A stretch of 16,254 nucleotides of DNA from JACCTH01 sp035281645 (lineage in GTDB: Bacteria; Actinomycetota; Acidimicrobiia; Spongiisociales; ZC4RG35), in assembly GCA_035281645.1 (NCBI GenBank), contig DATEDN010000018.1:1-16254 (forward strand), in the 5' to 3' direction. Under the pieces are notes generated by a model that had not been told where the DNA came from, made no database searches, and worked only from the letters and a program-made list of their open reading frames with translations. The position numbers and the translations under genes were made by a program. The first letter of the stretch is position 1. Each line of letters starts with the position of its first letter. Below are positions 1-7,735 of this stretch, in pieces.

Positions 1-4
1 GGCC

Positions 5-3000
5 TCAGGCGTGGACCGCGGGGAAACCGGCTTCGGCCATCAAGGTGTTGAACTCGGCCAGTTCGGTCCCCACCACCTGTTCGAACTTCTCCAGTTGTTC
101 CTCGATGGCGGCGGTGTACTTGGCCGCCACCTCCTGGGCGCTCTTGGTGGGGCGGGCGTCGGCGGAGGTGAAGACCGCGATCACCGAGGCCAGCTTCTGG
201 CTGAGACGGGCGGGCTGGTTGAGACCGAAGGTGTCCTTGTGCTCGCCCGGCACCATCAGGCTGTCCTCTATCTCGTGGAGCTTTCCCTCCAGCGCACTGG
301 CGGCGGTGCGCGCCTCCTCTTCGAGATCGGTCCGCTCCTGCCACTGGGCGAGCTGCTTTCGCAGCGATCTGATCCTGATCACCGCCTCGTGCAGCCGCGA
401 GATCTGGTCCCGGATCTTCAAGACCGCCGCCAGCTGATCCTCGAGCTCACTCTGGGTGGCCCCGGAGCGAGGGTCGTTGCGGACTTGGAATTTGGCCGAG
501 AGGGTCCGGCTCCCACCCTCGGGCTCAGTGATGATGAGCCGGGCTTCATAGCTGCCGGGGACCACCAGCGGTCCCAGGCTGGCGGAGGCGCTGAGCTTGT
601 TGCCCACCACCTTGGTCGCCCCCTCATAGCGGAGGTCCCAAACGAAGCGGTTGATCCCGGGTTTGCGGGTGATCCAGGGCCCGGAGTAGTAGGCCTTGTC
701 GTCGTCTGACATCTGTTCCCGACCCGGCGCTTCGGGCTCAAAGCGTCGCACCAGTCCCCCCTCGCCGTCGACGAATTCCAACGCCACCGCGGATCCCTCG
801 CCGAGGTCTTCGCCGAGGACGTAGGTGACCGCCACTCCCCTCGGCCCCGACTCGCCGGCATCGAGATAGGTGCGGGCGACCTGGCCGGTCTCGTCGATCT
901 CGGCCTCGAAGGTGGCGGCCTTCCCCAGCGACACCCAGTAATCCTTGCCCTCGGTGGTGATCCACTGGTCGAAGAGGCTGGGGAGGATCCGCCAGGCTTC
1001 CCGAGGGGTGAAGAGACGAGGTCCCTCGCCGGGATCGTCAAGCAGTTGGTAGAGGGGGGTGAGGTCGTCGAGGATCCAGAAGGAGCGCCCATGGGTGGCG
1101 ACGACGAGGTCGGTCCCCTTCACGGTGAGGTCGTAGATCGGGGTCACCGGCAGGTTCGACTCCCAGCGATGCCAGCCGGCACCGTCGTCGGTGGAGACAT
1201 ATAGACCGGTTTCGGTCCCCACGTAGAGCAACCCTTCCCGGGCGGGATCGGCCCGGATCACCCGCACGAACTCGTCGGGGGGCAGGGCCCGCTCGCCCGA
1301 TCCGACGATCGATTCCCAGCTGCTCCCGTAGTCGATGCTGCGGTAGAGGTAGGGGGTGTTGTCGTCGAGCTTGTAACGGGTGGCGGCCAGATAGACGGTG
1401 CCGGCGTTATGCGGCGAGGGCTCCACCGTCCGGATGAAGGTCGATTCCGGGAGGTCGGGAGGGGTGACGTCTGTCCAGTTGGCCCCACCGTCGCGGCTGA
1501 CATGGACCAGGCCGTCGTCGCTTCCCGCCCAGAGCACCCCGGGCTCGAGCGGACACTCCCGGAGGGTGGCGACGGTGCAGTAGTGCTCGGCCCCGCTGGT
1601 GTCCTTGGTGATCGGACCTCCCGAGGCCCCCAGCTTGGCGGGGTCGGCCCGGCTCAGATCGGGGCTGATCGGCTCCCAGCTGTGACCCTGGTCATCGGAG
1701 CGGAAGACCACGTTGCCGGCGGTGTAGAGGACCTTGGCGTCATGGGGGGAGAAGAGGATGGGATAGGTCCAGGGGAAGCGGTAGTCGAGCTCGCCGGGTC
1801 CGATCCCGCCATGGAGCTCGGGCCAGACGTTGACCAGCCGGATCTGGCCGGTTCGGTGGTCGTAGCGCTGGAGGGAGCCGCCGCCTCCCGGAGAGCTCCC
1901 CACCGCCCCCACGAAGACGATGTCGGGATCCTCGGGATGGACCGCCATGAACCCCGACTCGCCGGTCCCGGCCGCATAGCAATCGGCCCATACGATGGCC
2001 CCGTCGTTGACCCCGGAGGGAACGGCGATGCTCGAGTTGTCCTGCTGGGTCCCGTAGACGTAGTAATAAGGCTGGCGGGTGTCGGTGGTGACGGTGTACA
2101 TCTGCGCCGTGGGCTGGTTGTAGACCGTGCTCCACGATTCCCCGCCGTTGAAGGAGACATTGGCCCCGCCGTCGTTGCCCTGGATCATCCGCTGGTTGTC
2201 GCGGGGGTCGATCCAGAGATCGTGGTTGTCGCCGTGAGGGGTGGGGACCTTCGAGAAGTTCTTCCCGGCGTCGGTCGACTTCCACATGTCGAGGTTGTTG
2301 ACATAGACGGTGTCGGGGTCCTCGGTGTCGGCGAAGACGTGCATGTAGTACCAGGGCCGGTAGCGGAGATCGGTCTTGTCGTTGACCAGGCTCCAGGTCT
2401 CGCCGAAGTCCTCGGAGCGATAGAGGCCGGGGGCTTCGGTGGCCTCGATCAGAGCCCACACCCTCCCCGCCTTGGCCGGGGAGGCGGTGACGCCGATCCT
2501 GCCGAGGATGCTGTCCTTGGGGAGACCCTTGTTGTGAGTGATGTCGGTCCAGGTATCGCCGCCGTCGGTTGACTTCCAGATCCCCGAGTCGGGGCCGCCG
2601 CTCGACATCTCCCAGAAGTTGCGGTGGGCCTGCCAGATCGTGGCGTAGATCACCTCGGGGCTGTGGGGGTCGAAGCTCAGGTCGACCGCCCCCGCCCGGT
2701 CGCTCTTGTACAAGACCTTGTTCCAGGTCTTGCCGCCGTCGCTGGTCGCGAACACCCCGCGGGACTCGTTGGGTCCGAAGGCGTGGCCCAAGGCGGCGAC
2801 ATAGACCCGGTCTGGGTTCTTGGGGTGGATGCGAATCTCACCGATGTAGCGGGTGTCGGCCAGACCGCAGTGGGTCCAGGTGCGTCCCCCGTCGGCGGAG
2901 CGGTAGACCCCGTCGCCATGGGAGACGTCGAGGCGGATACAGCTTTCCCCCATCCCGGCGAAGATGACGTTGGGGTCGGAGTCGGAGACCGCCAGGGCGC

Positions 3001-3223
3001 CGACCGAGCTGGTTTTCAAGAACCCGTCGCTGATGTTGCGCCAGGTGGTGCCGGCGTCGGTGGTCTTCCAGATCCCCCCGGCAACGGCTCCAAAATAGAA
3101 GGTGGCGCGGTCGACCGGATCCCCGGCCACGGCCACGCATCGTCCTCCCCGGGTGGGGCCGATACAGCGAAACCGCATTTGCTTGAGAAGGTCCTGGGCG
3201 AGGGGAGTGTCGAGTAGCGCCAT
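5..3223 (-). CDS. Asp-box (BNR/sortilin-like) beta-propeller protein, 1072 aa
   Basis: Large beta-propeller of the WD40/YVTN/BNR-like (VPS10/sortilin N-terminal-like, often labelled glycosyl hydrolase) family. Eleven Asp-box turns of the form S/T-x-D-x-G-x-x-W are visible near residues 54-61, 109-116, 160-167, 218-225, 270-277, 316-323, 357-364, 509-516, 576-583, 629-636 and 677-684. The propeller ends around residue 720 (ATHGRSFWILDD). A beta-rich part follows, then a charged helical, coiled-coil-like segment at about 925-989 and a helical tail. Length fits the family's ~1000-1100 residue members. Asp boxes are structural, so they do not prove glycosidase activity, and I see no sialidase-type catalytic arginine triad. 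The N-terminus (MALLDTPLAQDLLKQMRFRC) has no hydrophobic signal-peptide core, which is odd for a family with many exported members. It lies 39 bases downstream of vapC and may be read through from that operon. Family call is firm; function unknown. Confidence 0.9.
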   Translation of the reverse strand: MALLDTPLAQDLLKQMRFRCIGPTRGGRCVAVAGDPVDRATFYFGAVAGGIWKTTDAGTTWRNISDGFLKTSSVGALAVSDSDPNVIFAGMGESCIRLDVSHGDGVYRSADGGRTWTHCGLADTRYIGEIRIHPKNPDRVYVAALGHAFGPNESRGVFATSDGGKTWNKVLYKSDRAGAVDLSFDPHSPEVIYATIWQAHRNFWEMSSGGPDSGIWKSTDGGDTWTDITHNKGLPKDSILGRIGVTASPAKAGRVWALIEATEAPGLYRSEDFGETWSLVNDKTDLRYRPWYYMHVFADTEDPDTVYVNNLDMWKSTDAGKNFSKVPTPHGDNHDLWIDPRDNQRMIQGNDGGANVSFNGGESWSTVYNQPTAQMYTVTTDTRQPYYYVYGTQQDNSSIAVPSGVNDGAIVWADCYAAGTGESGFMAVHPEDPDIVFVGAVGSSPGGGGSLQRYDHRTGQIRLVNVWPELHGGIGPGELDYRFPWTYPILFSPHDAKVLYTAGNVVFRSDDQGHSWEPISPDLSRADPAKLGASGGPITKDTSGAEHYCTVATLRECPLEPGVLWAGSDDGLVHVSRDGGANWTDVTPPDLPESTFIRTVEPSPHNAGTVYLAATRYKLDDNTPYLYRSIDYGSSWESIVGSGERALPPDEFVRVIRADPAREGLLYVGTETGLYVSTDDGAGWHRWESNLPVTPIYDLTVKGTDLVVATHGRSFWILDDLTPLYQLLDDPGEGPRLFTPREAWRILPSLFDQWITTEGKDYWVSLGKAATFEAEIDETGQVARTYLDAGESGPRGVAVTYVLGEDLGEGSAVALEFVDGEGGLVRRFEPEAPGREQMSDDDKAYYSGPWITRKPGINRFVWDLRYEGATKVVGNKLSASASLGPLVVPGSYEARLIITEPEGGSRTLSAKFQVRNDPRSGATQSELEDQLAAVLKIRDQISRLHEAVIRIRSLRKQLAQWQERTDLEEEARTAASALEGKLHEIEDSLMVPGEHKDTFGLNQPARLSQKLASVIAVFTSADARPTKSAQEVAAKYTAAIEEQLEKFEQVVGTELAEFNTLMAEAGFPAVHA

Positions 3224-3262
3224 CGCCCGGCGAGGGTAGTTATCGCCCTCTCAGGGAGCGCC

Positions 3263-3688
3263 TCAGAGCAGGGGGTTCAACCAGGTGATCTCGAAGAAGC
3301 GGGCGAAGTCGGAGTCGTTCGACACGATGGTCAGTCCGAACTCGAGGCCGAGGGCAGCCAGCGCCGCGTCGCTGACCAGATTTCCCCGCAGGTCGAGATT
3401 GGTGATGAAGCGGCCAAGGATCTGGCGATGGCCGCTGGATGGCTCCGGTATCCACGTCGCCGGTGCGTCCAACCACCCTTCGACCAGCTCCAAGGCAGCA
3501 GCTGGGGTCAGCGGGTTATCAAGCGCCCGCGGGTTGGTGGCGATCCGGAGGAACGCCCACAGCGACTGCCAGGCAATTCCGATCCGATGGGTCCCGTTGA
3601 GGGCAGCTTCGAGCCAGGCCCGTGCCCGCTCGTGATAGGGACTCGTCTCGTCAACCGAGTAGAGAAGGATGTTGGCGTCGACCAGCAT
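3263..3688 (-). CDS. vapC: VapC-type PIN-domain toxin (ribonuclease), 141 aa
   Basis: PIN-domain protein, the toxin half of a type II toxin-antitoxin pair; family members are Mg2+-dependent ribonucleases that stop translation by cutting tRNA or rRNA. The start MLVDANILLYSVD carries the first catalytic aspartate (D4). The C-terminal acidic cluster is D107 in NLVSDAALAALG, plus D125 and D127 in SNDSDF. The middle acidic residue of many PIN domains is not obvious: the matching helix reads WQSLWAFLRIATNP. This resembles the mycobacterial-type VapC subfamily with an LxAFLRxxTNPR motif, so I take it as a subfamily trait, not damage. The gene starts 3 bases after the vapB stop and is surely co-transcribed with it. 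Length (141) is normal, so the toxin looks intact. Confidence 0.9.
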   Translation of the reverse strand: MLVDANILLYSVDETSPYHERARAWLEAALNGTHRIGIAWQSLWAFLRIATNPRALDNPLTPAAALELVEGWLDAPATWIPEPSSGHRQILGRFITNLDLRGNLVSDAALAALGLEFGLTIVSNDSDFARFFEITWLNPLL

Positions 3689-3691
3689 TCT

Positions 3692-3922
3692 TCACCGAGC
3701 ATCCCGACCCTCGAGCACCTCGAGGGCCTCGGCAACATTGGAGACGTCGATCTTCAGACCGAGCCGGTGGGTTTTCTGGACGAACGGGACCGACTCGGTC
3801 CGTGCCAAAAGACCTCTCCGGATGAGCTCGTTGACCGCTTCCGAGACCCCCATCCCCGTCTGCCGGCGAAGCCGTTGGATGGCGGCTGCCGTGTCTTTCT
3901 GGAACTCGACGGTCGTTCGCAT
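3692..3922 (-). CDS. vapB: VapB-type ribbon-helix-helix antitoxin, 76 aa
   Basis: Small antitoxin upstream of and coupled to vapC. Residues 1-40 form a CopG/Arc-like ribbon-helix-helix: the strand MRTTVEFQ, then two helices (KDTAAAIQRLRRQTG and VSEAVNELIRRGLLA). Such proteins dimerise and bind palindromic operators at their own promoter. The tail from about residue 45 (FVQKTHRLGLKIDV, then VAEALEVLEG) is the expected toxin-binding arm. The ATG start is set by the RHH strand beginning at residue 3. Inverted repeats sit just upstream (see the separate entry at 3935-3960). By analogy with the family, the VapB-VapC complex would repress its own operon. Gene order antitoxin then toxin and the 3-base gap are typical. 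Confidence 0.88.
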   Translation of the reverse strand: MRTTVEFQKDTAAAIQRLRRQTGMGVSEAVNELIRRGLLARTESVPFVQKTHRLGLKIDVSNVAEALEVLEGRDAR

Positions 3923-3930
3923 GCCGCCAA

Positions 3931-3960
3931 TCTAGCACGTGCGTGCGTCGTGTTGCGCAC
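3931..3960 (-). promoter_or_regulatory. Candidate vapBC operator/promoter with nested inverted repeats
   Basis: Just upstream of the vapB ATG there is a perfect 8-base palindrome GCACGTGC (3935-3942), followed by a spaced inverted repeat GTGCG (3943-3947) / CGCAC (3956-3960). On the minus strand the palindrome is followed by TAGATT, a possible -10 element about 9 bases before the vapB ATG, implying a very short leader. Ribbon-helix-helix antitoxins usually bind such repeats. Assignment rests on position and symmetry only. Confidence 0.4.
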
Positions 3961-4129
3961 TGAAATGTCGAACGACGAAACGAACCGGGTTCCAAGACAG
4001 GATTTTCGCGCCTGCCACTTCTCGGAAGTAAAAAGTCGCCGGATCTTTGCGGTCTCGCTCGTTCCGGAGAGTGAGAGAGTTCAGGGGAAAAACTTGATAT
4101 GGTCCATCCGCTCGCTACGGAGGAGTCGG

Positions 4130-4954
4130 TTGGGGTTATTTCTCGACTTGCACAACATCCCCGGGGGGGTTGCGCCCCGGGATGTCGCGCTTGCCCATAT
4201 GAAGGACCTAGAAGCACAGTGGAAGCGCAACGTCCGCTATTTGCGGTACTGGTTCGATGACGACCTGACCAAGATCTTCTGCCTGGTCGATGCCCCGAGC
4301 AAAGAGGATGCGATCGCCGTCCATGCCGAGGCGCATGGCCTACTTCCCGACGAGATCATCTCCGTGCAAAGTGGGTCCGTTGCCCAGCTGCTCGGTTCCA
4401 CTGCCGAAGAGCCGCCCTGGGACGAGGCGTCGGGGAACCCTCCTCCTCAGGACAGCGCATTCCGGGTGATCCTCTTCACCGATATCGAGGGCTCAACAGC
4501 TTTGACCGAGCGGCTGGGGGACATGGCGGCCATGGACTTCCTCAGGATCCACGACGAGGTCATCGACAATGCCCTGCGCGAGTGGCAGGGCAACCGGGTC
4601 AAACACACCGGGGATGGGGTGATGGCCTGTTTTCGCTCCGTGGTGCGAGCGGTCGAAGCCTCGATCGCCATTCAGAAGGCCTTCGCCCTCCAGAACCAGG
4701 AAAACGAGGTTTCGCTCCGGGTGCGAATCGGGATGAGCGCAGGAGAACCGGTCGAAAAGAACCAGGACCTCTTCGGCGCGGTAGTCCAACTGGCGGCCCG
4801 CACCTGCGCCCAAGCAGGTCCCGGCCAAATTCTTGCTTCGAGCGTGATCCGTGATCTCACCGCCGGCAAGGGCTTCACCTTCGTCGACCGCGGCGAACAT
4901 GCCCTCAAAGGATTCGAAGAACCCCGCCGGCTCTACGAGGTCGCTTGGTCCTGA
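4130..4954 (+). CDS. DUF4242 domain fused to class III adenylate/guanylate cyclase, 274 aa
   Basis: Two-domain signalling protein. Residues 1-80 match the DUF4242/SCO4226-type ferredoxin-like domain (GLFLDLHNIPGG, then FDDDLTKIFCLVDAPSKEDAIAVH); SCO4226 of Streptomyces is described as nickel-binding. A Pro/acid linker (90-110) leads to a class III nucleotide cyclase domain (111-274). Cyclase residues visible: metal aspartates D118 (FTDIEGST) and D162 (KHTGDG), purine-selecting K158 and D213, and R224. The usual Asn of the VNxAAR motif is Gln here (VVQLAAR, Q220). The Lys/Asp pair suggests cAMP, if active. I chose TTG 4130 because GGAGGAG lies 4-10 bases upstream and the DUF4242 homology begins there. 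TTG 4094, with AGGGGA upstream, is an alternative; still longer in-frame starts (ATG 3965) add sequence unlike any domain. It diverges from vapB and has no membrane segment. Confidence 0.87.
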   Translation: MGLFLDLHNIPGGVAPRDVALAHMKDLEAQWKRNVRYLRYWFDDDLTKIFCLVDAPSKEDAIAVHAEAHGLLPDEIISVQSGSVAQLLGSTAEEPPWDEASGNPPPQDSAFRVILFTDIEGSTALTERLGDMAAMDFLRIHDEVIDNALREWQGNRVKHTGDGVMACFRSVVRAVEASIAIQKAFALQNQENEVSLRVRIGMSAGEPVEKNQDLFGAVVQLAARTCAQAGPGQILASSVIRDLTAGKGFTFVDRGEHALKGFEEPRRLYEVAWS

Positions 4955-5025
4955 GGAGTCGGGCTCGCCACCACCGCGTACAGGCCTTACAGCATCTTCT
5001 TCAGGTCGGTTGGAGTCGAGCAATG

Positions 5026-5044
5026 CGTCGCTCGGCGAGCGACG
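5026..5044 (+). terminator. Hairpin after the cyclase gene, possible terminator
   Basis: Perfect 8-bp GC-rich inverted repeat, CGTCGCTC (5026-5033) / GAGCGACG (5037-5044), with a 3-base loop GGC, about 70 bases past the cyclase stop. Only a short TT follows rather than a U-tract, so intrinsic termination is uncertain; it may instead stabilise the 3' end. The 214-base gap 4955-5168 otherwise holds only an apparent promoter region for the SnoaL-like gene, with a GCCGGTC direct repeat at about 5101-5123. Confidence 0.4.
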
Positions 5045-5168
5045 TTATCAACCTCAGGCCGTGGGCTGTGATGGCCAGGGCTAGCTCGGTGGGTCTGGTT
5101 GCCGGTCCGAGCGCGGGCCGGTCGCTCTCGGCGTAGGCTCCACCAACCAGATCCGAGGAGGCAGCGGA

Positions 5169-5570
5169 ATGGGCGTGAAGGAAAATGAGGCTGCGTTGAT
5201 GCGTGCCGTGCAGGCGTGGAACTCCGGAGATGTCGGCTCGTATCTCGAGCTGTATGACGAACGGATCAAGTTGCACGCCGGCAACTACGACTTTCCCAAC
5301 AAAGCCTCGGTTGCTGCGATGTATCAGGGCATGTTCGCCGCCACCTCGGACATACGTCTCACCATGCATGAGACCTTCGGACAGGACGAGAAGCTCTGTG
5401 CCAGATATTCCCTTGACGCCCGCCACACCGGAAAGCTGATGGGGATCGAGCCGACAGGAAAGCCGTTCTCTATGATCGGGATCACCGTCATGCATTTCGA
5501 AGGCGGGAAGGTTGTCGAGCGCTGGGACATCGATAACTCCTCCGAGGTTTTCGCGGAGCTGAGGCGTTAG
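5169..5570 (+). CDS. SnoaL-like / NTF2-fold protein, 133 aa
   Basis: Small single-domain protein of the SnoaL-like (nuclear transport factor 2 cone fold) family. Typical features are the N-terminal helix MGVKENEAALMRAVQAWNSG, the LYDERIKLHAG strand, the helix ASVAAMYQGMFAA, then the MHETFGQDEKLCARYSLDARHTG and GIEPTGKPFSMIGITVMHFEGGKVVERWDI strands that end nearly all family members. Related proteins include ester-cyclase-like and limonene-epoxide-hydrolase-like enzymes, and many have no known reaction. The central pocket here contains His, Asp and Arg residues, but I cannot name a substrate. GAGGAGG lies about 8 bases before the ATG, a strong start. The gene stands alone between two hairpins and converges on the sugar kinase gene. 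Confidence 0.82.
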   Translation: MGVKENEAALMRAVQAWNSGDVGSYLELYDERIKLHAGNYDFPNKASVAAMYQGMFAATSDIRLTMHETFGQDEKLCARYSLDARHTGKLMGIEPTGKPFSMIGITVMHFEGGKVVERWDIDNSSEVFAELRR

Positions 5571-5584
5571 GCATTGCGCGCTGC

Positions 5585-5605
5585 CAACAGGGCCATCGCC
5601 TGTTG
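5585..5605. terminator. Hairpin between convergent genes
   Basis: Inverted repeat CAACAGG (5585-5591) / CCTGTTG (5599-5605), 7 bp with a 7-base loop, placed in the 55-base gap between the SnoaL-like gene and the stop of the minus-strand sugar kinase. Position suggests a shared, two-way terminator. No clear T-run follows on either strand. Confidence 0.4.
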
Positions 5606-5625
5606 AGAAGGAGTGAGCCTCTTGG

Positions 5626-6597
5626 TTAACGGTCGACGGCCCGCCCACTGCCTCGTAGGACGTCTTCGATCTCCGCCAGTCCCGATATGAGTTGATCTCC
5701 AGTGGTTCCTAGGGCTAATGATCCCATGGCTGTTCCCAATTCAACGCCGCGTCCGACGTCACCATCCAAGAAGCCGTGTACCACCCCGGCGGCGAAGGCA
5801 TCGCCTGCCCCGAGTCGATCGACAACGGTGACCGGGACCGCCGGCACCACACCGTTCGCGTTTGGCGACTGAAAAACCGCTCCATCGCTCCCCAACGTCA
5901 GGACCACGTTGACCGCACGAGTCTGCTCGACCAGACCGCTAAGCACAGTCTCGGGAGCGCCCTCAAGCCCGAAGATATCGCGGGCATCCTCCCTGCCGAC
6001 TAGGAGGAGATCGGCCTCACTTGCGAGTTTCACAAGACAAGTCCTTGCCTCGTTGATCCCCCATAACTTGGCCCGGTAATTCACATCCAACGAAAAGGCA
6101 ACACCCGAGTCTCGAGCCCGGACAGCGAGTTGTTGCGACAATTCTTGACATGAAGGAGACAATGCAGGCGTGATGCCCGAGATGTGAACGAGTCGTGTCC
6201 CATCCAATACTGACCAGGGAAAGTTATCAACTGACATTTGGGAAGCCGCACTGTCTCGACGGTCGTAGATGGTCGAAACTCGCCGGGGAGGAAGGGAAAG
6301 TTCGACGTAAAAGATCCCAAGCCGAGTGTTCGGAAGCCATGAGACATGGGAGAGATCCACTCCTTGTCCGCCAAGCGCGCTTGCAACCCTGCGGCCGAGA
6401 GGGCCTTCCGGCAGACGTGACACCCATGCGACGCTTCTTCCAAGGCGGGCGAGAGCTACGGATACATTCGCCTCGGAACCCGCGACATGAATATCGAGGG
6501 AATGCGCCGCCTCCAGTCGGATGCCCGGTGGCACACTCAAGCGCAACATCGCCTCGCCGACGGTGACAATTTCTGAGTTCAATTTTTGGTTGCCCAT
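5626..6597 (-). CDS. PfkB-family sugar kinase, likely 2-keto-3-deoxygluconate kinase type, 323 aa
   Basis: Ribokinase/PfkB-family kinase that uses ATP to phosphorylate a sugar or sugar acid. The N-terminal motif GEAMLRLSVPPG (14-25) and HVAGSEANVSVALARLG (37-53) form the substrate site. DVNYRAKLW (171-179) closely resembles the signature of KDG kinases. The C-terminal PfkB signature DRLGAGDAFAAGVV (260-273) holds the anion hole GAGD with catalytic base D266. Length (323) is normal. An AAGGAG abuts the ATG directly, unusually close, so TTG at residue 6 could be used, but the difference is small. It diverges from the dehydrogenase-aldolase-hydrolase operon, suggesting a role in the same pathway: phosphorylation of a 2-keto-3-deoxy acid before aldol cleavage. 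The exact sugar is inference; 5-dehydro-2-deoxygluconate or fructose kinase activity remains possible. Confidence 0.87.
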   Translation of the reverse strand: MGNQKLNSEIVTVGEAMLRLSVPPGIRLEAAHSLDIHVAGSEANVSVALARLGRSVAWVSRLPEGPLGRRVASALGGQGVDLSHVSWLPNTRLGIFYVELSLPPRRVSTIYDRRDSAASQMSVDNFPWSVLDGTRLVHISGITPALSPSCQELSQQLAVRARDSGVAFSLDVNYRAKLWGINEARTCLVKLASEADLLLVGREDARDIFGLEGAPETVLSGLVEQTRAVNVVLTLGSDGAVFQSPNANGVVPAVPVTVVDRLGAGDAFAAGVVHGFLDGDVGRGVELGTAMGSLALGTTGDQLISGLAEIEDVLRGSGRAVDR

Positions 6598-6721
6598 CTC
6601 CTTCTATATCAGCAGGGGTTGAAGTCATCCGTCGGGTTGGGACCCAGCGTCAAGCCGCATGGGTGAATCTCTAGGGTGGGCCTCGCACGCAGTCGGTGCG
6701 GAAAGGAGCCCGACGTCCACC
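6598..6721. promoter_or_regulatory. Divergent promoter region, kinase / dehydrogenase operon
   Basis: The 124 bases between the two divergent starts must hold both promoters. Visible symmetric elements are TGGGACCCA near 6639-6647 and CGCAC (6684-6688) / GTGCG (6696-6700) with a 7-base loop. The latter sits immediately before the AAAGGAG ribosome site of the dehydrogenase gene and could fold in the leader. I cannot name a regulator, and none is encoded nearby. Confidence 0.3.
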
Positions 6722-7735
6722 ATGAGAGTTCTCGTGTACGACGGACCTCACGCATTCCACATTGAAGAGAGGCCACTTCCCGAGCCTGGCCCAGGGGAGG
6801 TGCGAGTGCGGATTGCCTACGTAGGCATATGCGGATCCGATCTCCACGGCTATACCGGAGAGTCAGGCCGACGGGCTCCGGGAATGGTCATGGGGCACGA
6901 GGCCAGCGGTTGGGTCGAGGCGCTCGGTGAGGGGGTTACGACGGCACGAATCGGCCAGCCGGTGACTTTCAACCCAGCGATCGCCTGTGGCGGCTCATGT
7001 GGACATCGCGTCGAGAATCAGTGTGTCCGTCTTAGCGTCATCGGCGTAGCGCCTGATCGTCAGGGTGCCTTTGCCGAGGCAATCGTGGTGCCCGCCGACC
7101 GGTTGGTACCGCTCGACGGACTGAGCATGGAGTGGGGCGCGGCAGTAGAACCTGTGGCAGTGGCGCTTCAGGGGATCCAACGCGCCGCGGTCGAGCCCGA
7201 AGACTCGATCCTCATAATTGGGGGTGGAATGATCGGCCAATGCCTCGCTCTCACCGCCCGACTCGCTGGCGCAGGTCGCATCATCGTGTCCGAAGCGATC
7301 GAGTCCCGTAGAAGCCTGGCGATTGAGGCAGGGTTTGAAGCGATCTCTCCTGAAAAAGTCTCCGGCCTTCCGCCTATGAATCGGGCTTTCGACGCCGTAG
7401 GGTTGTCAACAACGGCGTCGACGGCAATCCGCTCCTTGGTCAAAGGCGGAACAGCCTGCTTCGTCGGTCTCGGCCAACCAGAAGTCTCCATACCGCTATT
7501 CGACGTCGTGGTCCCAGAACGGATCATTGTCGGGACCTTCGCTTATACCGATGCTGTTTTTAGGCGCACCGTTGAGCACCTTGCCAATCAGCGTATAGAT
7601 CTGCAGCCGCTGCTCGGAGGCATTGAAGATTTCAACGGGATTGCAGACGCCTTCGAAGATCTAGCCAACGGTCGACGTGAGGAGGTCAAGATCATGCTCG
7701 GAACCGAAGCGTCAGCTCCGGAGGCTAACCGATGA
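6722..7735 (+). CDS. Zinc-type MDR alcohol/sugar dehydrogenase, 337 aa
   Basis: Medium-chain dehydrogenase/reductase of the sorbitol/galactitol-1-phosphate/threonine dehydrogenase kind, oxidising a secondary alcohol with NAD(P)+. The catalytic zinc ligands are visible: C37 in GICGSDLHG, H59-E60 in VMGHEASG, and E143 in AAVEPVAVALQG. The Rossmann motif IIGGGMIG is at 165-172; E191 at the end of the second strand favours NAD+. The structural-zinc loop is abnormal: it reads NPAIACGGSCGHRVENQC, with three cysteines (89, 93, 101) in a loop two residues shorter than the usual C-x2-C-x2-C-x7-C. The ATG at 6722 is preceded by AAAGGAG and begins at family homology (MRVLVYDGP); an in-frame upstream start at 6659 is not supported. 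Its TGA overlaps the next ATG (ATGA), so the two are translationally coupled. Confidence 0.9.
   Translation: MRVLVYDGPHAFHIEERPLPEPGPGEVRVRIAYVGICGSDLHGYTGESGRRAPGMVMGHEASGWVEALGEGVTTARIGQPVTFNPAIACGGSCGHRVENQCVRLSVIGVAPDRQGAFAEAIVVPADRLVPLDGLSMEWGAAVEPVAVALQGIQRAAVEPEDSILIIGGGMIGQCLALTARLAGAGRIIVSEAIESRRSLAIEAGFEAISPEKVSGLPPMNRAFDAVGLSTTASTAIRSLVKGGTACFVGLGQPEVSIPLFDVVVPERIIVGTFAYTDAVFRRTVEHLANQRIDLQPLLGGIEDFNGIADAFEDLANGRREEVKIMLGTEASAPEANR

Noticed and set aside
1409..2572. Long plus-strand open frame (387 codons) opposite the beta-propeller gene
   Set aside because: Valine/glycine/aspartate-rich translation without any family pattern; it is the antisense shadow of a high-GC coding frame. 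The same applies to 2624-3217 and 11-709.
3428..4129. Upstream extension of the cyclase frame to a 508-residue protein
   Set aside because: It crosses the vapB and vapC genes on the opposite strand, the translation there lacks domain character, and strong ribosome-site candidates lie at the DUF4242 boundary.
6081..6443. Minus-strand 120-codon frame inside the sugar kinase gene
   Set aside because: Same-strand, out-of-frame overlap with a kinase that has full motifs; no independent evidence.
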